Source of the DNA: Stentor roeselii
Taxonomy: Eukaryota > Ciliophora > Heterotrichea > Heterotrichida > Stentoridae
Length of the DNA stretch: 64,000 nucleotides
Direction of reading: 5' to 3'
Assembly: GCA_006503475.1 (NCBI GenBank)
Contig: RSEH01000058.1
Span: 117,837 to 181,836 of the forward strand
How positions within the stretch are numbered: position 1 is the first letter of the stretch; each line of letters opens with the position of its first letter. Positions 9,206-20,199 of the stretch are shown piece after piece. A program made the position numbers and the translations under genes. The notes below the pieces were generated by a model. That model made no database searches, was not told the DNA's origin, and was given only the letters and a program-made list of their open reading frames with translations.

Positions 9206-12200
9206 TTACTTCAAACTACCTAACTTTTGAAGAGATGAAAGTTCCTCATTGTAAAATTTTTTTGTTTGCGATTTGAGTTTTTCGAATGCTTTATCATGTT
9301 CTTTCAATAAAAAATCAAAATAAAAGACTTTTTCCTTAAGATTCAAAACAAGAAATCCAAGTTCACTACTTTCACCCTCAACAACTAAATCAGTATCAAT
9401 AACATGAACATATCTTTTTAAATTTTTTCCACGATTCCAAATCATCAAAGTTTCAATTTCAATGATCATTTCAACGAGTTCCAACAAGTCAGCAACTATT
9501 TGTTTTTTCTGCACTTTCTCAAAAGTATCTGAAATCACTGCAATTAAAAGATTAAGAGTAATGATTGGATTGAGTAAGGTAGCAGTTAAAAGGACAAATG
9601 AGTGAAAATCATCGTTGATAGGGTTATTCCATCCTCCTAAGATAATAAGATACGATTCTGTCAAATAAGGAAAAAATTCTGCCTTTGGATTCCCATCAAA
9701 AGCTCGAAAAACAAGAGAAAAAGTAATCAAAGAGTAAAAAATAATAAACAAAAAAGGAGCGATATCAACAACTACTTGAAATAAAAGATTGACCAGGTAT
9801 CTCGTCGCTTTTATCATTCTAAAGTAAGTCAATCCACGAATCCAACTGATAAATAAGAGAACAGCCAACATGAATCTCTCATTCGTGCTTCGATTAAAAG
9901 AAACATCAAAAAATCCAGACCAGACCAAGACACAATAAATGAACATCATAAAAAACCTGATCAAATCAACAACATTAAAAAAATTCCTGAAGTACTCGAA
10001 AAAGTTAATCACGATAAAAACTGACTCATAAGCAAACAAAACCACATTAAAAAAAAAAGCACTTAACAGAAAAGTCTCATTCCTCGCATTTTCACTCGCA
10101 TTGTAAACAGCTAACAAAATCAAGTAACTAAAAAAAATAACACCCTGGGCCAACATGGCCCATCTTACTTTACCCCACTTGTCTAAAAGCAAAAGACTTA
10201 TAATCTTTGTTTCAAAAACCTTCAAGTTCCTACATTTTTCTAAAGATTTCAAAAACTCAATACTTTTACTTGAACCCATTTCAAGGTACAGTCTAAAAAT
10301 CGTTTTTTTAAAAATCACAGAATTTTGGTCTTCTGATTCTTTCAGTCCAAATCTTGAATGGTCGATGATAAGACCTGAATCTTTTATAATCTTCGGCAGT
10401 TTTATTTCAATTGAAGCGAAGTTCGGCAGGTAAGCCGATGAATCAACGCGAAAGGTTTGATTGTAAAATTTGTGAAGTTTTGAATACCCGCTGAGATTTA
10501 AAGCAATTAAATCGTTTTCAATGATTGAAAACATTAAATGACTGGAAATATCTTCTTGTGGTTTGAATTCGTTTAGACGGGTTATAAGGAGTTTTATGAG
10601 AAGGTTCACACATTCTGAGTAATTCATTTTTAATGCGATTGTTAATGGGGAATACCCTTCGCTTGACTGCATTAATGGAAGGGATTTAGAAGAAGGTGTT
10701 GATGATAACTTGGCAAGGGTGCTCCACATGTTTAGATAAACGAAAACGTGAAGAAGGTTCATGTGAACTGGCTCTAACACCCAAGATGTTGAAGGCAAGG
10801 CAAGGGTCGGCCTTCTTTCGAGAAGTGAATTCAAGTAAAGTTGGAAATCTTCTAATTCGCTGTTGTCTCCTAATAAAGTTAGATTTGAAGGGTTTAGAGG
10901 GTTTTCACATTTTATTAGTTTTGATGGAAATAATAAATAAATATCAGTAGTGTCATGGGATAAGATTATTTTTGATATTGGATGATCTTTTCGTAGGGTT
11001 GTTAACAGCTCAAAAGTTTCTAAAGAATAAATTTCAATAACATTTTCAAAATAAAGCATAAGAGATTCATGACAATTTTCAATAAATCCCAAGTAGCTTT
11101 GCCTAAACCTCACAATAGTAATCAAAGATTCACTATCAACTACTTCAAAAAACGTTGAAGCCAACATAAAAAAATACTGAGAATTTTTAGAAATCGCAAT
11201 TTTCGCATTTCTCAAGTCATCATCATAATGCCTGAAATCAAGTCCTTCACCTTCCACAGTTACTTCAATATTGATCTTGAAATAACAAACCTGTGAAGAC
11301 CTAAGAATGAGAAAATAATCATCATTAGAACAAACCTCAAGACACTCAATATTTTCCTGATTGAGATGAAAGACTTTCAAAACTAAAAACGATTCAAAAC
11401 TGACAACATGCACTTTTGAGTCAGTTCCAATGAAAATGTACTTCAATGATGAAGAAACTTGTAAAATTTGAACATTTTTCTGGACCAAGCCAGTTTTGAC
11501 AGTCATTTTTTCCTTTAAATCAAAAACTTCGATGATGAAATTTGATGTAGTCAAGTGATCAACGAATCCTTTAACAGAGTGACTCGCACATATCAGAAAA
11601 TCCTTTTCAATGTTAACAGCAACCAGCGCATCAGGGTCTTTTGTGAATTCAAAAGGTTCGCAGTCTTTGTTTTGAGTTAAATCCACTACTGCTTTGCCTG
11701 AATCCTTCCAGACAACAGCTTTGATAGAAAGAAAACATCTTGAAAACCAGATATTTTCGACTTGCGTTTTCTCATCAAAAAAGTACTCAATTTCATTTTG
11801 AGGTTCAGGAATTTTCCAGATCTTGATGTTACGGTCATCACTGATACTGACGACTTTCGAATAATCCTTCATGAAGCTGCAAGTTCTGACCCATTCCAAA
11901 TGTCCATTATATTCAATTTCTTTCTTTTTAATTAAAAACCAGATTTTTATATTTGTGTTTTTCGAAGCTGCGATTAAAACTTCTTCATTCGGCGAGATGT
12001 CGATGTCACTTATATTATCTGTCATGCTGAACTGATAGCAAAGGTCCCAAAAGCTTAATCGATAAACAAAGACATTCCCTTTTTCATCCCCTACAGCGAC
12101 GAAAGATTTTTTAGAGACTCGACAAGCACTGATCGGATTTTTGACTTTTATGGTTTTTTCCACTTTTCCTTCAGTCATGTCTTCTAAAAACTGAAAAATA

Positions 12201-12862
12201 TACAAAATTCCTGACTTTCCTCCTGTAAATAAAGAGTGACTTTCAATGTTGAGGTCTAGCGTGCAAAGTGATTTTTCGCTTTGAATCAAAATTTCAGATG
12301 TTTTCAGATTTTTTTGCCACTTTCGTAGTGACCCGTCATCACTGACTGAAAAGAGATGAGAGTCGTCTGGAGATAAGATTAGATCGTTCACAGCTCCTGA
12401 GTGACCTTCAAAGAGATCAAGTTTGGTTAAACTGGATAATTCTAGTTTGAATATAATGCACTCTCCACCTGCAGCGTAAATGTGTTGGTTGTCGTTTGTA
12501 ATTGCGATTGCTAGGATGTCTTTCAGACTTATCGCCTGGTCCATCACAATTTCTTCAGATTTCAAGTCGATAACTGCCAGAAGACCACCTGATTTTTTAC
12601 TGTTGTTATCAGTTCCTTGCTTTTCTGAACGAGAACCGAAGACTATTCTTGAACCGTCTGGAGTCAGCTTTAATGATGTTCCTTGTAATGGGGTTTGAAT
12701 ACTTTTCAGAGCATTTATTTCTAGAAATTTTAAAACTTCTTTCATTGTTTCACGGAAAGTTTTAGTTTTGGAGTCTTTTGAATTACCTCGGTTTTCATTT
12801 GTTTGGATTTGATTTGTTTCGAGTATCTGTGTGTGATCTAAATCGAGTTGCTTTCCAGACAT
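9206..12862 (-). CDS. WD40-TRP-like ion channel 1
   Basis: The protein is 1,218 aa with an intact single frame. WD-type repeats occupy about 55-390 (for example GHSGAVNDLILSPDD...SDDGSLRKW and GHLEWVRTC...SDDRNIKIWKIP), followed by a second, weaker propeller-like region at about 390-690. An ankyrin-like segment lies near 735-770 (EGYSPLTIALKMNYSECVNLLIKLL). A six-TM channel follows at about 898-1110: S1 near WAMLAQGVIFFSYLILLAV, an S4-like RGLTYFRMIKATRYL, a pore loop with ILGGWNNP, and S6 with NPIITLNLLIAVISDTFEKV. That S6 is typical of TRP-like Ion_trans proteins. The C-tail is a coiled coil. It is expected to be a membrane cation channel whose cytoplasmic WD40 head senses ligands or partners. 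The pore has Gly where its two paralogues have Glu. It is head-to-head with the 148-aa gene at 13299. Confidence 0.85.
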   Translation of the reverse strand: MSGKQLDLDHTQILETNQIQTNENRGNSKDSKTKTFRETMKEVLKFLEINALKSIQTPLQGTSLKLTPDGSRIVFGSRSEKQGTDNNSKKSGGLLAVIDLKSEEIVMDQAISLKDILAIAITNDNQHIYAAGGECIIFKLELSSLTKLDLFEGHSGAVNDLILSPDDSHLFSVSDDGSLRKWQKNLKTSEILIQSEKSLCTLDLNIESHSLFTGGKSGILYIFQFLEDMTEGKVEKTIKVKNPISACRVSKKSFVAVGDEKGNVFVYRLSFWDLCYQFSMTDNISDIDISPNEEVLIAASKNTNIKIWFLIKKKEIEYNGHLEWVRTCSFMKDYSKVVSISDDRNIKIWKIPEPQNEIEYFFDEKTQVENIWFSRCFLSIKAVVWKDSGKAVVDLTQNKDCEPFEFTKDPDALVAVNIEKDFLICASHSVKGFVDHLTTSNFIIEVFDLKEKMTVKTGLVQKNVQILQVSSSLKYIFIGTDSKVHVVSFESFLVLKVFHLNQENIECLEVCSNDDYFLILRSSQVCYFKINIEVTVEGEGLDFRHYDDDLRNAKIAISKNSQYFFMLASTFFEVVDSESLITIVRFRQSYLGFIENCHESLMLYFENVIEIYSLETFELLTTLRKDHPISKIILSHDTTDIYLLFPSKLIKCENPLNPSNLTLLGDNSELEDFQLYLNSLLERRPTLALPSTSWVLEPVHMNLLHVFVYLNMWSTLAKLSSTPSSKSLPLMQSSEGYSPLTIALKMNYSECVNLLIKLLITRLNEFKPQEDISSHLMFSIIENDLIALNLSGYSKLHKFYNQTFRVDSSAYLPNFASIEIKLPKIIKDSGLIIDHSRFGLKESEDQNSVIFKKTIFRLYLEMGSSKSIEFLKSLEKCRNLKVFETKIISLLLLDKWGKVRWAMLAQGVIFFSYLILLAVYNASENARNETFLLSAFFFNVVLFAYESVFIVINFFEYFRNFFNVVDLIRFFMMFIYCVLVWSGFFDVSFNRSTNERFMLAVLLFISWIRGLTYFRMIKATRYLVNLLFQVVVDIAPFLFIIFYSLITFSLVFRAFDGNPKAEFFPYLTESYLIILGGWNNPINDDFHSFVLLTATLLNPIITLNLLIAVISDTFEKVQKKQIVADLLELVEMIIEIETLMIWNRGKNLKRYVHVIDTDLVVEGESSELGFLVLNLKEKVFYFDFLLKEHDKAFEKLKSQTKKFYNEELSSLQKLGSLK

Positions 12863-13298
12863 TTTTAAAGGAAGATGATTTATGAATGTGAATTAACTTG
12901 GAATTTAATAGAGTTGAAGAGGTTTTTGGGTTTAAATAGATTTTGGACTTGATTTTAATAGTTTTTGAAATACTTTGCAGATAAATAAATTCTTGCTTAT
13001 ATATTTTGGGTTTTTAGATAATATTTTATTAATTTTCAATTTAGCTCGTTATCAGTGAAGAATATTCTCAGCTTTTAATCTTAAATTTTTTATTTCATTC
13101 AAAATATCTGAAATTATGAAAAACTTTTAAATCATAGGAGCTAAAAATTTCAAATAAATCAATTTTATTATTTCAACCATCTTGAGTCTCAACTATAATT
13201 TCAAGTTACTCATCTAGATTTAAAAATTAACCTTTTTCCTACAAGAATCAGTCATAATTCTTAAGATAATAAATAAATTCTTATCAATTCATTCCAAT
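12863..13298. promoter_or_regulatory. Divergent intergenic region between channel 1 and the 148-aa gene
   Basis: A 436-bp gap with both genes reading outward, so it must contain both promoters. The half next to the channel is C-poor on the plus strand, hence G-poor on the channel's sense strand. The last 60 bp before 13299 are repeated upstream of the second copy (about 21080-21140), including an AGAATCAGTCAT element and AATAAATTCTTAT. Confidence 0.5.
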
Positions 13299-13745
13299 AT
13301 GAATCGTTTGATGGAAAAATCCTATGAACGACTTTCTAACTTCAACATCACAAAAGTCACTTACCACCCAAAACGACCGAATTCATGTGAAAAACCAAGA
13401 AACAAGACACATGTTTTTAGAGTTGATCAGAATGCCTTTTGTGAAGTCCCCGTCATTGACTATTCAAGTACCTTTCAAATTAAGCGAAATTCAGTAGAAA
13501 AAATCACAAATTCTATAAAAAACCTGAAAAAAATCAAGTTTTTTGCCTGCCCTGGATCAAAAAAGACGCCAATTCAGAAGTCCGCTTATAAACTACCCAG
13601 CCGAAACAATACGTCAATCTTGAAAAAATCAATCATAAAGCAACCGAGCTTAGATAAGATAACAGAAAAAGATATAGTAAAAGTCTTGAAAAAGAGCTTG
13701 GCTAGAGTCTCAATAAAGGATATATTTAGAAATAATCATTTTTAG
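13299..13745 (+). CDS. 148-aa basic protein, copy 1
   Basis: Basic, Lys/Arg- and Asn-rich protein of 148 aa with no recognised domain. It has two short hydrophobic stretches but no TM segment or signal peptide. A second copy at 21141-21587 is nearly identical. Between the copies the amino-acid changes are confined to five positions in the first 21 residues plus one R/K change near the C-terminus. The remaining nucleotide differences I could see are silent (for example CTG/CCG-type third-position changes in Pro, Leu, Ser and Arg codons). This pattern indicates a functional protein under selection. Each copy is head-to-head with a WD40-TRP channel gene, which suggests a functional link; that is an inference. 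Confidence 0.8.
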   Translation: MNRLMEKSYERLSNFNITKVTYHPKRPNSCEKPRNKTHVFRVDQNAFCEVPVIDYSSTFQIKRNSVEKITNSIKNLKKIKFFACPGSKKTPIQKSAYKLPSRNNTSILKKSIIKQPSLDKITEKDIVKVLKKSLARVSIKDIFRNNHF

Positions 13746-14274
13746 TTTAATAACTTTCTCTAAGTATAAGGGATCTAATAGATTTTTTGAAGTTGGGTAA
13801 CTTGAAAGACTTAAATTAGGCTGAGTTTGAAGGGATTAATCATCAAGTCAATCCAAAATCAAGAGATTTTAGCTCTATCAGAAGAGAAACATAAAGATAT
13901 CAAATTAAAATATTTTTAAACACGGAATTTAAACATTTATATTCTTGAAATACTGAACAACATTATAAAAATCCAAATAACCAATTTTAATTCTCAAAAA
14001 ATTAATTATAATCAATAACTTTACTATTATGTGAATCGATTTCGTTATTCTTTGAAATCCTATAAAACTAAATCATTCTTATAAACTATTTCAAGTTGGT
14101 AAGTGAAATAATATTCTCCTCATATAATTTATTCTCTTTTTGATAATCCACTGATAATATCTATGACTTAAGGTTCCTATAATTATCATCAATCACTGCA
14201 TCATTATTAAAACATGAAAGAAAATTTTTCTATTTTTATATATATTCAAAATCATTAAAGTTTCCACTTAAATC
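13746..14274. other. Spacer; first 80 bp shared with the second 148-aa gene copy
   Basis: The first 80 or so bases (TTTAATA.CTTTCT...GTTGGGTAACTTGAA) match the 3' flank of the second copy at 21588-21665, so they belong to the duplicated unit. The rest is AT-rich with nothing recognised. Confidence 0.5.
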
Positions 14275-15800
14275 AAATCTCAACGAGTTCCCTTGAATCT
14301 GAAATGACTTCAACTTTTTAAATTCAGAGAAAGTATCATAAATAAATAAAAAAATTAAAGTGTTCATTGGGTTCAGTAAAGAAGTAAAAAAGGATTAACG
14401 AGAAGAAGTTTTCCTGAATATTGTCCGAATTTCCTATAACCATATACGAGTCTATCTTGATACAAAAATAAAATGCCTGAAAGTAAGCGCGAGTGCGACA
14501 ATCTTGTATAAAATGATAAAAATAAAGGAAAAAATCAATCAAAACTTTAAACAACAGATTAAAAAGTAGCTTGTTGCTTTAACTACTCGAAAGAAAGTAA
14601 GACCCTAGTCCAGCTGATGAAATAAAAAGAGTCAGGATCAATCTTTCATTTGATGTTATTCTTTTAATATCAAATGCAGTAAAATGAATAAAAATTACTG
14701 AGCGAAAATAAGAGCAAGTCATTTAGAATGAAGCCAAGTTTGAACATGATTTCTTATTCTTTTAATTACCTTGAAGATAGAAACAGTCGTCAATCGAAAA
14801 TTTTTAAACCGTTCCGATTAAAGTAAATTTTCCTGAATCAGAAATTCATAGAACTTTGATTTTCTTTAAAATTTTATTTTTTCAAATCAATCACATCAAG
14901 AATAAAGCTCTCTTGATTCTGTCCCCATAATTAATTACATCCTTTTCATACATGGCTTATTCATAAAGCTATTCATGCTTAGGTCAAATACTTGTTATCG
15001 CGCTTTGGTCATGAACATCAATAAATCGTCAATGATTCCTTATTTCCCATTCAAAGTAGCCTCAGAATTTCCTGAGTCTTGATTAATAATTACCTTTAAA
15101 GATTGACAGGCATTAGAAAACCAGAGGTATTCAAATAAAAGCTCGTGATGTTTAAAATAATCAAATTCAGTTCCAAGTTCAGAAATTTTCAGATTTTTAT
15201 GCTTTTGACGTTATTAATGCTGACATTTTTAAGTTTTCTTTTAAAAGTGATTTTTTTTTACTAAGGCGCATGGCCGTTGTATTTAATTTCCTATTTTTCA
15301 GAAGATGTCAAATTTTATATTCGTGTTTTTCGATCCTGGTATTAAAATCTCTTCATTTAATTAAGTATCGATGTCTTTGATTGATAATTCATTGAAAATG
15401 CAAAGAAAAGATCATAATTAGGAAATTTCAATATTTTTGTATTTTACATTTTATCACATGCAGTAATGAAAGAGCATTTTTTAGATATTTTGTTTGATGA
15501 GGATAGTTCTTTTATATATTAAGAGTAGTCTAGGTTAGTTTAAATCTCCAAGTCGACATTAAACTTCAAAATTTTTCCAAGCACTTATATCAAAACAATA
15601 TAATTCCCTGCCGATGCTTTAATAATTGAACTAGAAAGGCTTCTATCAATTTTCATATTATCAGAGTCTAGTAATTACTTACAAAAAATATTAGAGACTC
15701 GTCAGATGATAATCATATTCAATTTCCATCTCTTTTATGCTTAGTTTTATATCTAGTCAATAGAAAGACTTCATGGTGTATATAAGAAAGTTGGCTTATC
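14275..15800 (-). pseudogene. Decayed WD40-TRP channel (pseudogene 1)
   Basis: Read on the minus strand, this stretch aligns piecewise and in order with the intact channel at 9206-12862, but it is full of frameshifts, stops and deletions. Landmarks: 14281 CAACGAGTTCC matches the post-S6 region near 9475. 14336-14554 gives a short frame (FKVLIDFFLYFYHFIQD...) that corresponds to S5, the pore and S6. 15190-15330 matches the WD repeat with NIKIW (15315 TATTCGTGTTTTTCG against 11950). 15690 TTAGAGACTCGTCAG matches 12111. The ankyrin part and much of the second propeller have been deleted. The 5' end near 15800 is only approximate. Confidence 0.75.
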
Positions 15801-16141
15801 ATCATTTAGAATTTATAAATATTTTTTCAATTCAATCAAAGATTTAAGTCAATTTTACAAGTACTATGAAAGATCATCTAGCCAACTTCTAACATAATCC
15901 TTATTTTCCAAACTGATTACAATATCACATCAACTCTCTTAAATTTGATAAAAATTTCCTTGATCTCCAAAATTCCTAATTAAATTAAAGTCTTCAAACC
16001 CTTAATCAATTCAATATTTTAATATAAAAAAAATATTTCTGCCTAATCTCATCACTTCCTTCCAATGATCCCAAAATCCCTCATTCAACAATTCCAACTT
16101 TATCAACTTACTAAACGTAGATCATATCTCAACCTTTATAT
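15801..16141. promoter_or_regulatory. 5' flank of channel 2
   Basis: About 340 bp ahead of the channel 2 start. From about 15890 the plus strand is strongly G-poor and rich in C, T and A (for example CTCATCACTTCCTTCCAATG). It ends CCTTTATAT directly before the ATG. This G-poor sense strand recurs upstream of other genes in the window. Confidence 0.4.
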
Positions 16142-19100
16142 ATGTCGGGAAAAAGTGTCGATATCACAAGAAGCATTTACCTCGAAACCGAATACCTTCA
16201 ATCCACAGAGGAAATAATCCAGAGCTATTCCCACGGAGGTGAAAAGTTCAAAGATCAAATGAAAGAAGTCGTAACATTCTTAAAATCCAATTCCCTTAAA
16301 AACATTCAAACTCCACTTAAAGGCACATGTCTTCAAATAACGAAAGATCAAACAAAAGCTGTTTTCAGCACTCGTGCACTGATTAAAGAACCTGAAAACA
16401 AAGCTCAAGTCAGTGGCGCTCGATTGGCAGTTATCGACTTATTATCAGAAGAAGTAGTTCTTGACAAGACTGTCTGCCAGAAGGACATTTGGACCATTTC
16501 TCTCTCAAATGATGACCGACATGTCTATGCGGGTGGTTCAGACTGGGTCATCTTCAAGTTTGACTTGAGTGACTTCAGCAAAGTTGAATGTTTTGAAGGC
16601 CATTTTGGAGATGTGAATGGAATTTCCATGACTCTTGATGGGTCTTTCATGTTTTCTATTAGTGATGACGGGACTCTTAGGAAGTGGGGTCTTGATAAAA
16701 GGTCTGATAATTTGATTCTTTTTCAGACATCTTTGAGACTTATGGCTCTTGACTTAAGTTTTAACAATAGTTTCTTGGCTACTGGGGGAAAGACTGGAAT
16801 TTTGTTTATATATGAAATTTTTGGAGATTTGAAACAGGGTAGAATTGAAAAAACGTTGGATGTTAATAATCCTGTTAGTGCTTGCAAAATCTCTAGAAAT
16901 TGTAATTTTGTAGCAGTTGGAAATGAAAATGGAGGTGTTAAAGTCTTTAGATTTGCTGGATGGGTTTTGATTTATGAGTTTTTAATGAGTGATCAAATTA
17001 CGGATATTGATATTTCTTTTCATGAAGACATACTAATAGCAGGATCAAAAAACACAAACATTAAGATATGGTTCCTAATAAAAAATAAAGAAATCAACTA
17101 TAACGGCCACTCAGATCGGGTTCAAAGATGCACTTTCATGAAAGACAACTCAAAGGTGATCAGCATCAGCGACGATAAAAACATAAAAATCTGGAAAATT
17201 CCAGACCCTGAAACTGAATTCGAATATTTCAGCAAAAATGGAATCGAGTTCGAAAATCTCTGGTTTTCAGCCCAAACTAAAAACATAAACGGGATCGTAT
17301 TCGAGAATTCCCAGCTCAAAGTAATCAGCATTGACTCAAACGGTGAAATTTTCAAATCTTTTGCATTTTCCGATGATCTCGAGGCAAAACTTACTGTCGA
17401 CTTTACTCGTGATTTGATTTTATGTGCAAGTTCTGCTTCGGACATAGAGATCTCTGAATTAAAAGGAAAGCCTGACCTTAGAAGTTTTATTCTTGAACTT
17501 ACAGATGTTTATTTAGGACGCAAAGTAAAAAAATGTTTAATTCAGAAAAATATAGAATCTTTACATATTCCTTTTTCTTTAAAATTTGTGATTTTAGGAG
17601 AATTTTTAAGGTTGTATCTTGTCGATTTTGAGACTTTTACATTTTCTTCAGTGGTTTATATTAATCATCAAGATGTAAAGAAAATCATTACAACTAAGGA
17701 AAGCGATTGTTTGTTTATTCTAGGGTCTAATCAAATGACATATTTTAATATCAACTTTTCTGATGATAGTCCTTTAATTGTGGAAACTGATTATAAAATA
17801 TATGAAAATGATGTTGATGATTCTTCTTTGTTTATATCGAAAAATTCGCAGTTCTTGTTTTTGTTAAACTCGAAATTCTTTGAAATAATTCACTGTAAAT
17901 CATTTCAGACAATTAGCAAGATACCTGGTAATTATTCAGGGTTTACTCAGAACATCAACAAGACTTTTTTCCTTTACTCACAAAATCTGATAAAAATCTA
18001 CTCAATGGAAACATTCGAGCACTTATCAACTATAAGAAAAGAATACATAATCTCAAATATCTTCCTAAGCAAAGACTTTAATTTAATGTTTATCAGCACT
18101 TCAAATAAAATAATGAAATCTGAAAATCCTTTAAAAACTTCAAAGTTGACATTAATAGGAGATTACACTCGTTTAGAACAATTTCAACTTTGCATTAATT
18201 CTTTCTTTGACAGGGAACAAGAAGCTGATCTTTCAGAGACTTTATGGCTTATTGAGCCTATTCATATTAACTTGCTTCATATTTTTGCTTATTTGAACAA
18301 ATGGCAGCTGATAATTGAATCAACTTATTCAAAGAAAGAAGAAACCTTGTCTTTTATCACGTCATCTGGAGGGTTTTCTCCTTTATCTATCGCATTGAAA
18401 ATGGGCTTCATCGAATGTGTTGACTCGATCATTAAACTTCTGATAAAGAAATTAAAGGAGGGTAAATCTCAAAATAATATCATTACTCAGTTCATGTTCA
18501 AGACTATAGAAAATGATGTTGTTGATTTGAACTTAGGAGGAAATGATAGTCTTCATAAACTTTACAGTTATGTTTATGAAACTGATCGATCGGCTTATTT
18601 GCCTAACTTTTTACCTTTGAATATTAAGTTGCCTTTGATTATTAAGGAAAATGGATTGATGATTGATGCCAAACAATTTGGAATTGGGGAGTATCAAGAT
18701 AGTATTCATATGAATTCTGTTGTGTTTAAAAAAACAATTTTAAGATTATCACTTGAAATGGGTTCTAGTAAAAGTTTAGAATTTTTGAAATCGTTATCTA
18801 AGTGCGATAATGTCAAGATCTTTGAAACAAAAATAATCAGTCTCATATTAAGAGAAAAATGGTTAAGAGCCAGGTGGTTTATATTCTCTCAAGCATGCCT
18901 TTATTTTACGTACTTAGTTTTATTATCATTTTATTCTTCAAATGAAGCTTCTAGGACAGGTTCAGTTTTACTTTGTGCATTCATCGCTAGTAAAGTTCTT
19001 TATTTATATGAATTGATTTTCATTGCCATTAATTTTATAAATTACTTCAAAGACTTTTGGAATATCATTGATACTTTGAGGTTTCTGTTCATGCTAATCT

Positions 19101-19843
19101 ACTGTCTCCTAGTTTGGACTAATAACTTCGATATATCAACAAATGATGATAAACGAGAAAGATCGATGCTAGCAATAGTTTTATTTATAAGTTGGGTAAG
19201 AGGATTGACTTATTTCAGAATTGTGAAAGTAACAAGGTATTTAGTAAACCTTTTATTCCAGGTGTTAATCGAAATCACTCCTTTTATGCTGATTATTTTT
19301 TACTCGTTTTTCACCTACGCCTTCGCATTTAGAGCCTTTTCAGATGACTCCAAAAAAGATTTTTTTCCTTTTTTAACAAAATCGTACATGATTATAATCG
19401 GAGAATGGGAAAATCCTTCAGTTCCTAATTTCTATTCTTTTGTATTCTTAAGTGCTACCTTGTTAAACCCGATCATTTCTTTCAATTTGTTGATCGCTTT
19501 AATTTATAAAACTTTTCTGGGTGTTAAGGAAAATCAAGTAGTTGCTGATTTGAAAGGACTTCTTGAAATGATCACAGAAATCGAAACTTTGATGGTTTGG
19601 AACAGGGAAAATAATAAAAAGAAGTATTTCCATGTTTTGTTAAAAGAAGTTGAATCACATAACTCGTCATTTCAGGTAAACTTGAAGATTAAAAACGTAA
19701 GATCGAAGGTAATGGAAATAAAAAATGAACTAGATGAATATGATAAAAATTTTGAAAACTTTAAGGAAAATATACAAAAGTATTCAAAAAAACAAAAAAA
19801 AATGGTGAAAAACTTTAAGCATAAACTACTCGAAATTAATTAA
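16142..19843 (+). CDS. WD40-TRP-like ion channel 2
   Basis: The protein is 1,233 aa in a single open frame. The architecture matches channel 1. WD-type repeats cover about 60-390 (GHFGDVNGISMTLDG...SDDGTLRKW; GHSDRVQRCTFMKDN...SDDKNIKIWKIP), then a second WD-like region, then an ankyrin-like GGFSPLSIALKMGFIECVDSIIKLL near 742. A six-TM domain lies at about 906-1125 with an S4-like RGLTYFRIVKVTRYL, a pore loop with IIIGEWENP, and S6 with NPIISFNLLIALIYKTF. A charged coiled coil closes the protein. Expected to be a plasma- or endomembrane cation channel. In S6 the usual AI(I/V)S is ALIY. The gene is more similar to channel 3 than to channel 1 in the pore. Pseudogene 2 at 20.2-21.0 kb appears closest to this gene. 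Confidence 0.85.
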   Translation: MSGKSVDITRSIYLETEYLQSTEEIIQSYSHGGEKFKDQMKEVVTFLKSNSLKNIQTPLKGTCLQITKDQTKAVFSTRALIKEPENKAQVSGARLAVIDLLSEEVVLDKTVCQKDIWTISLSNDDRHVYAGGSDWVIFKFDLSDFSKVECFEGHFGDVNGISMTLDGSFMFSISDDGTLRKWGLDKRSDNLILFQTSLRLMALDLSFNNSFLATGGKTGILFIYEIFGDLKQGRIEKTLDVNNPVSACKISRNCNFVAVGNENGGVKVFRFAGWVLIYEFLMSDQITDIDISFHEDILIAGSKNTNIKIWFLIKNKEINYNGHSDRVQRCTFMKDNSKVISISDDKNIKIWKIPDPETEFEYFSKNGIEFENLWFSAQTKNINGIVFENSQLKVISIDSNGEIFKSFAFSDDLEAKLTVDFTRDLILCASSASDIEISELKGKPDLRSFILELTDVYLGRKVKKCLIQKNIESLHIPFSLKFVILGEFLRLYLVDFETFTFSSVVYINHQDVKKIITTKESDCLFILGSNQMTYFNINFSDDSPLIVETDYKIYENDVDDSSLFISKNSQFLFLLNSKFFEIIHCKSFQTISKIPGNYSGFTQNINKTFFLYSQNLIKIYSMETFEHLSTIRKEYIISNIFLSKDFNLMFISTSNKIMKSENPLKTSKLTLIGDYTRLEQFQLCINSFFDREQEADLSETLWLIEPIHINLLHIFAYLNKWQLIIESTYSKKEETLSFITSSGGFSPLSIALKMGFIECVDSIIKLLIKKLKEGKSQNNIITQFMFKTIENDVVDLNLGGNDSLHKLYSYVYETDRSAYLPNFLPLNIKLPLIIKENGLMIDAKQFGIGEYQDSIHMNSVVFKKTILRLSLEMGSSKSLEFLKSLSKCDNVKIFETKIISLILREKWLRARWFIFSQACLYFTYLVLLSFYSSNEASRTGSVLLCAFIASKVLYLYELIFIAINFINYFKDFWNIIDTLRFLFMLIYCLLVWTNNFDISTNDDKRERSMLAIVLFISWVRGLTYFRIVKVTRYLVNLLFQVLIEITPFMLIIFYSFFTYAFAFRAFSDDSKKDFFPFLTKSYMIIIGEWENPSVPNFYSFVFLSATLLNPIISFNLLIALIYKTFLGVKENQVVADLKGLLEMITEIETLMVWNRENNKKKYFHVLLKEVESHNSSFQVNLKIKNVRSKVMEIKNELDEYDKNFENFKENIQKYSKKQKKMVKNFKHKLLEIN

Positions 19844-20199
19844 ATCGATTTTAAAGTTTAGAAGTTGTGAAATAATTTCTGCATGTTAAGATATTTTTAG
19901 TTAATTAAATGGTTTTGAAGTGTGTTTTATTTGAGCTGGTATTTAGTTGTGTGAATATCTATATGCCAATTATTTATTCAGTTGATAGGGTTGTTGTTAG
20001 AAACTATTAATGAATGAAATAGACTGAAATGTTGAAAAGAATCTTAGTTTGTTTGATAATTTTACATCAATTATTTAGGAATAATTATTAAATCTTCACC
20101 TTAAAATGTAAAACTATCACTAAAAATATTGAACCAATTAAAATATCATATTTCTTCTAATCATCATCGTTAAATATATTATCTACTTCATATATTTCA
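19844..20199. other. AT-rich spacer after channel 2
   Basis: The 3' flank of channel 2 and the 3' end of pseudogene 2 face each other here. No other content is recognised. Confidence 0.4.
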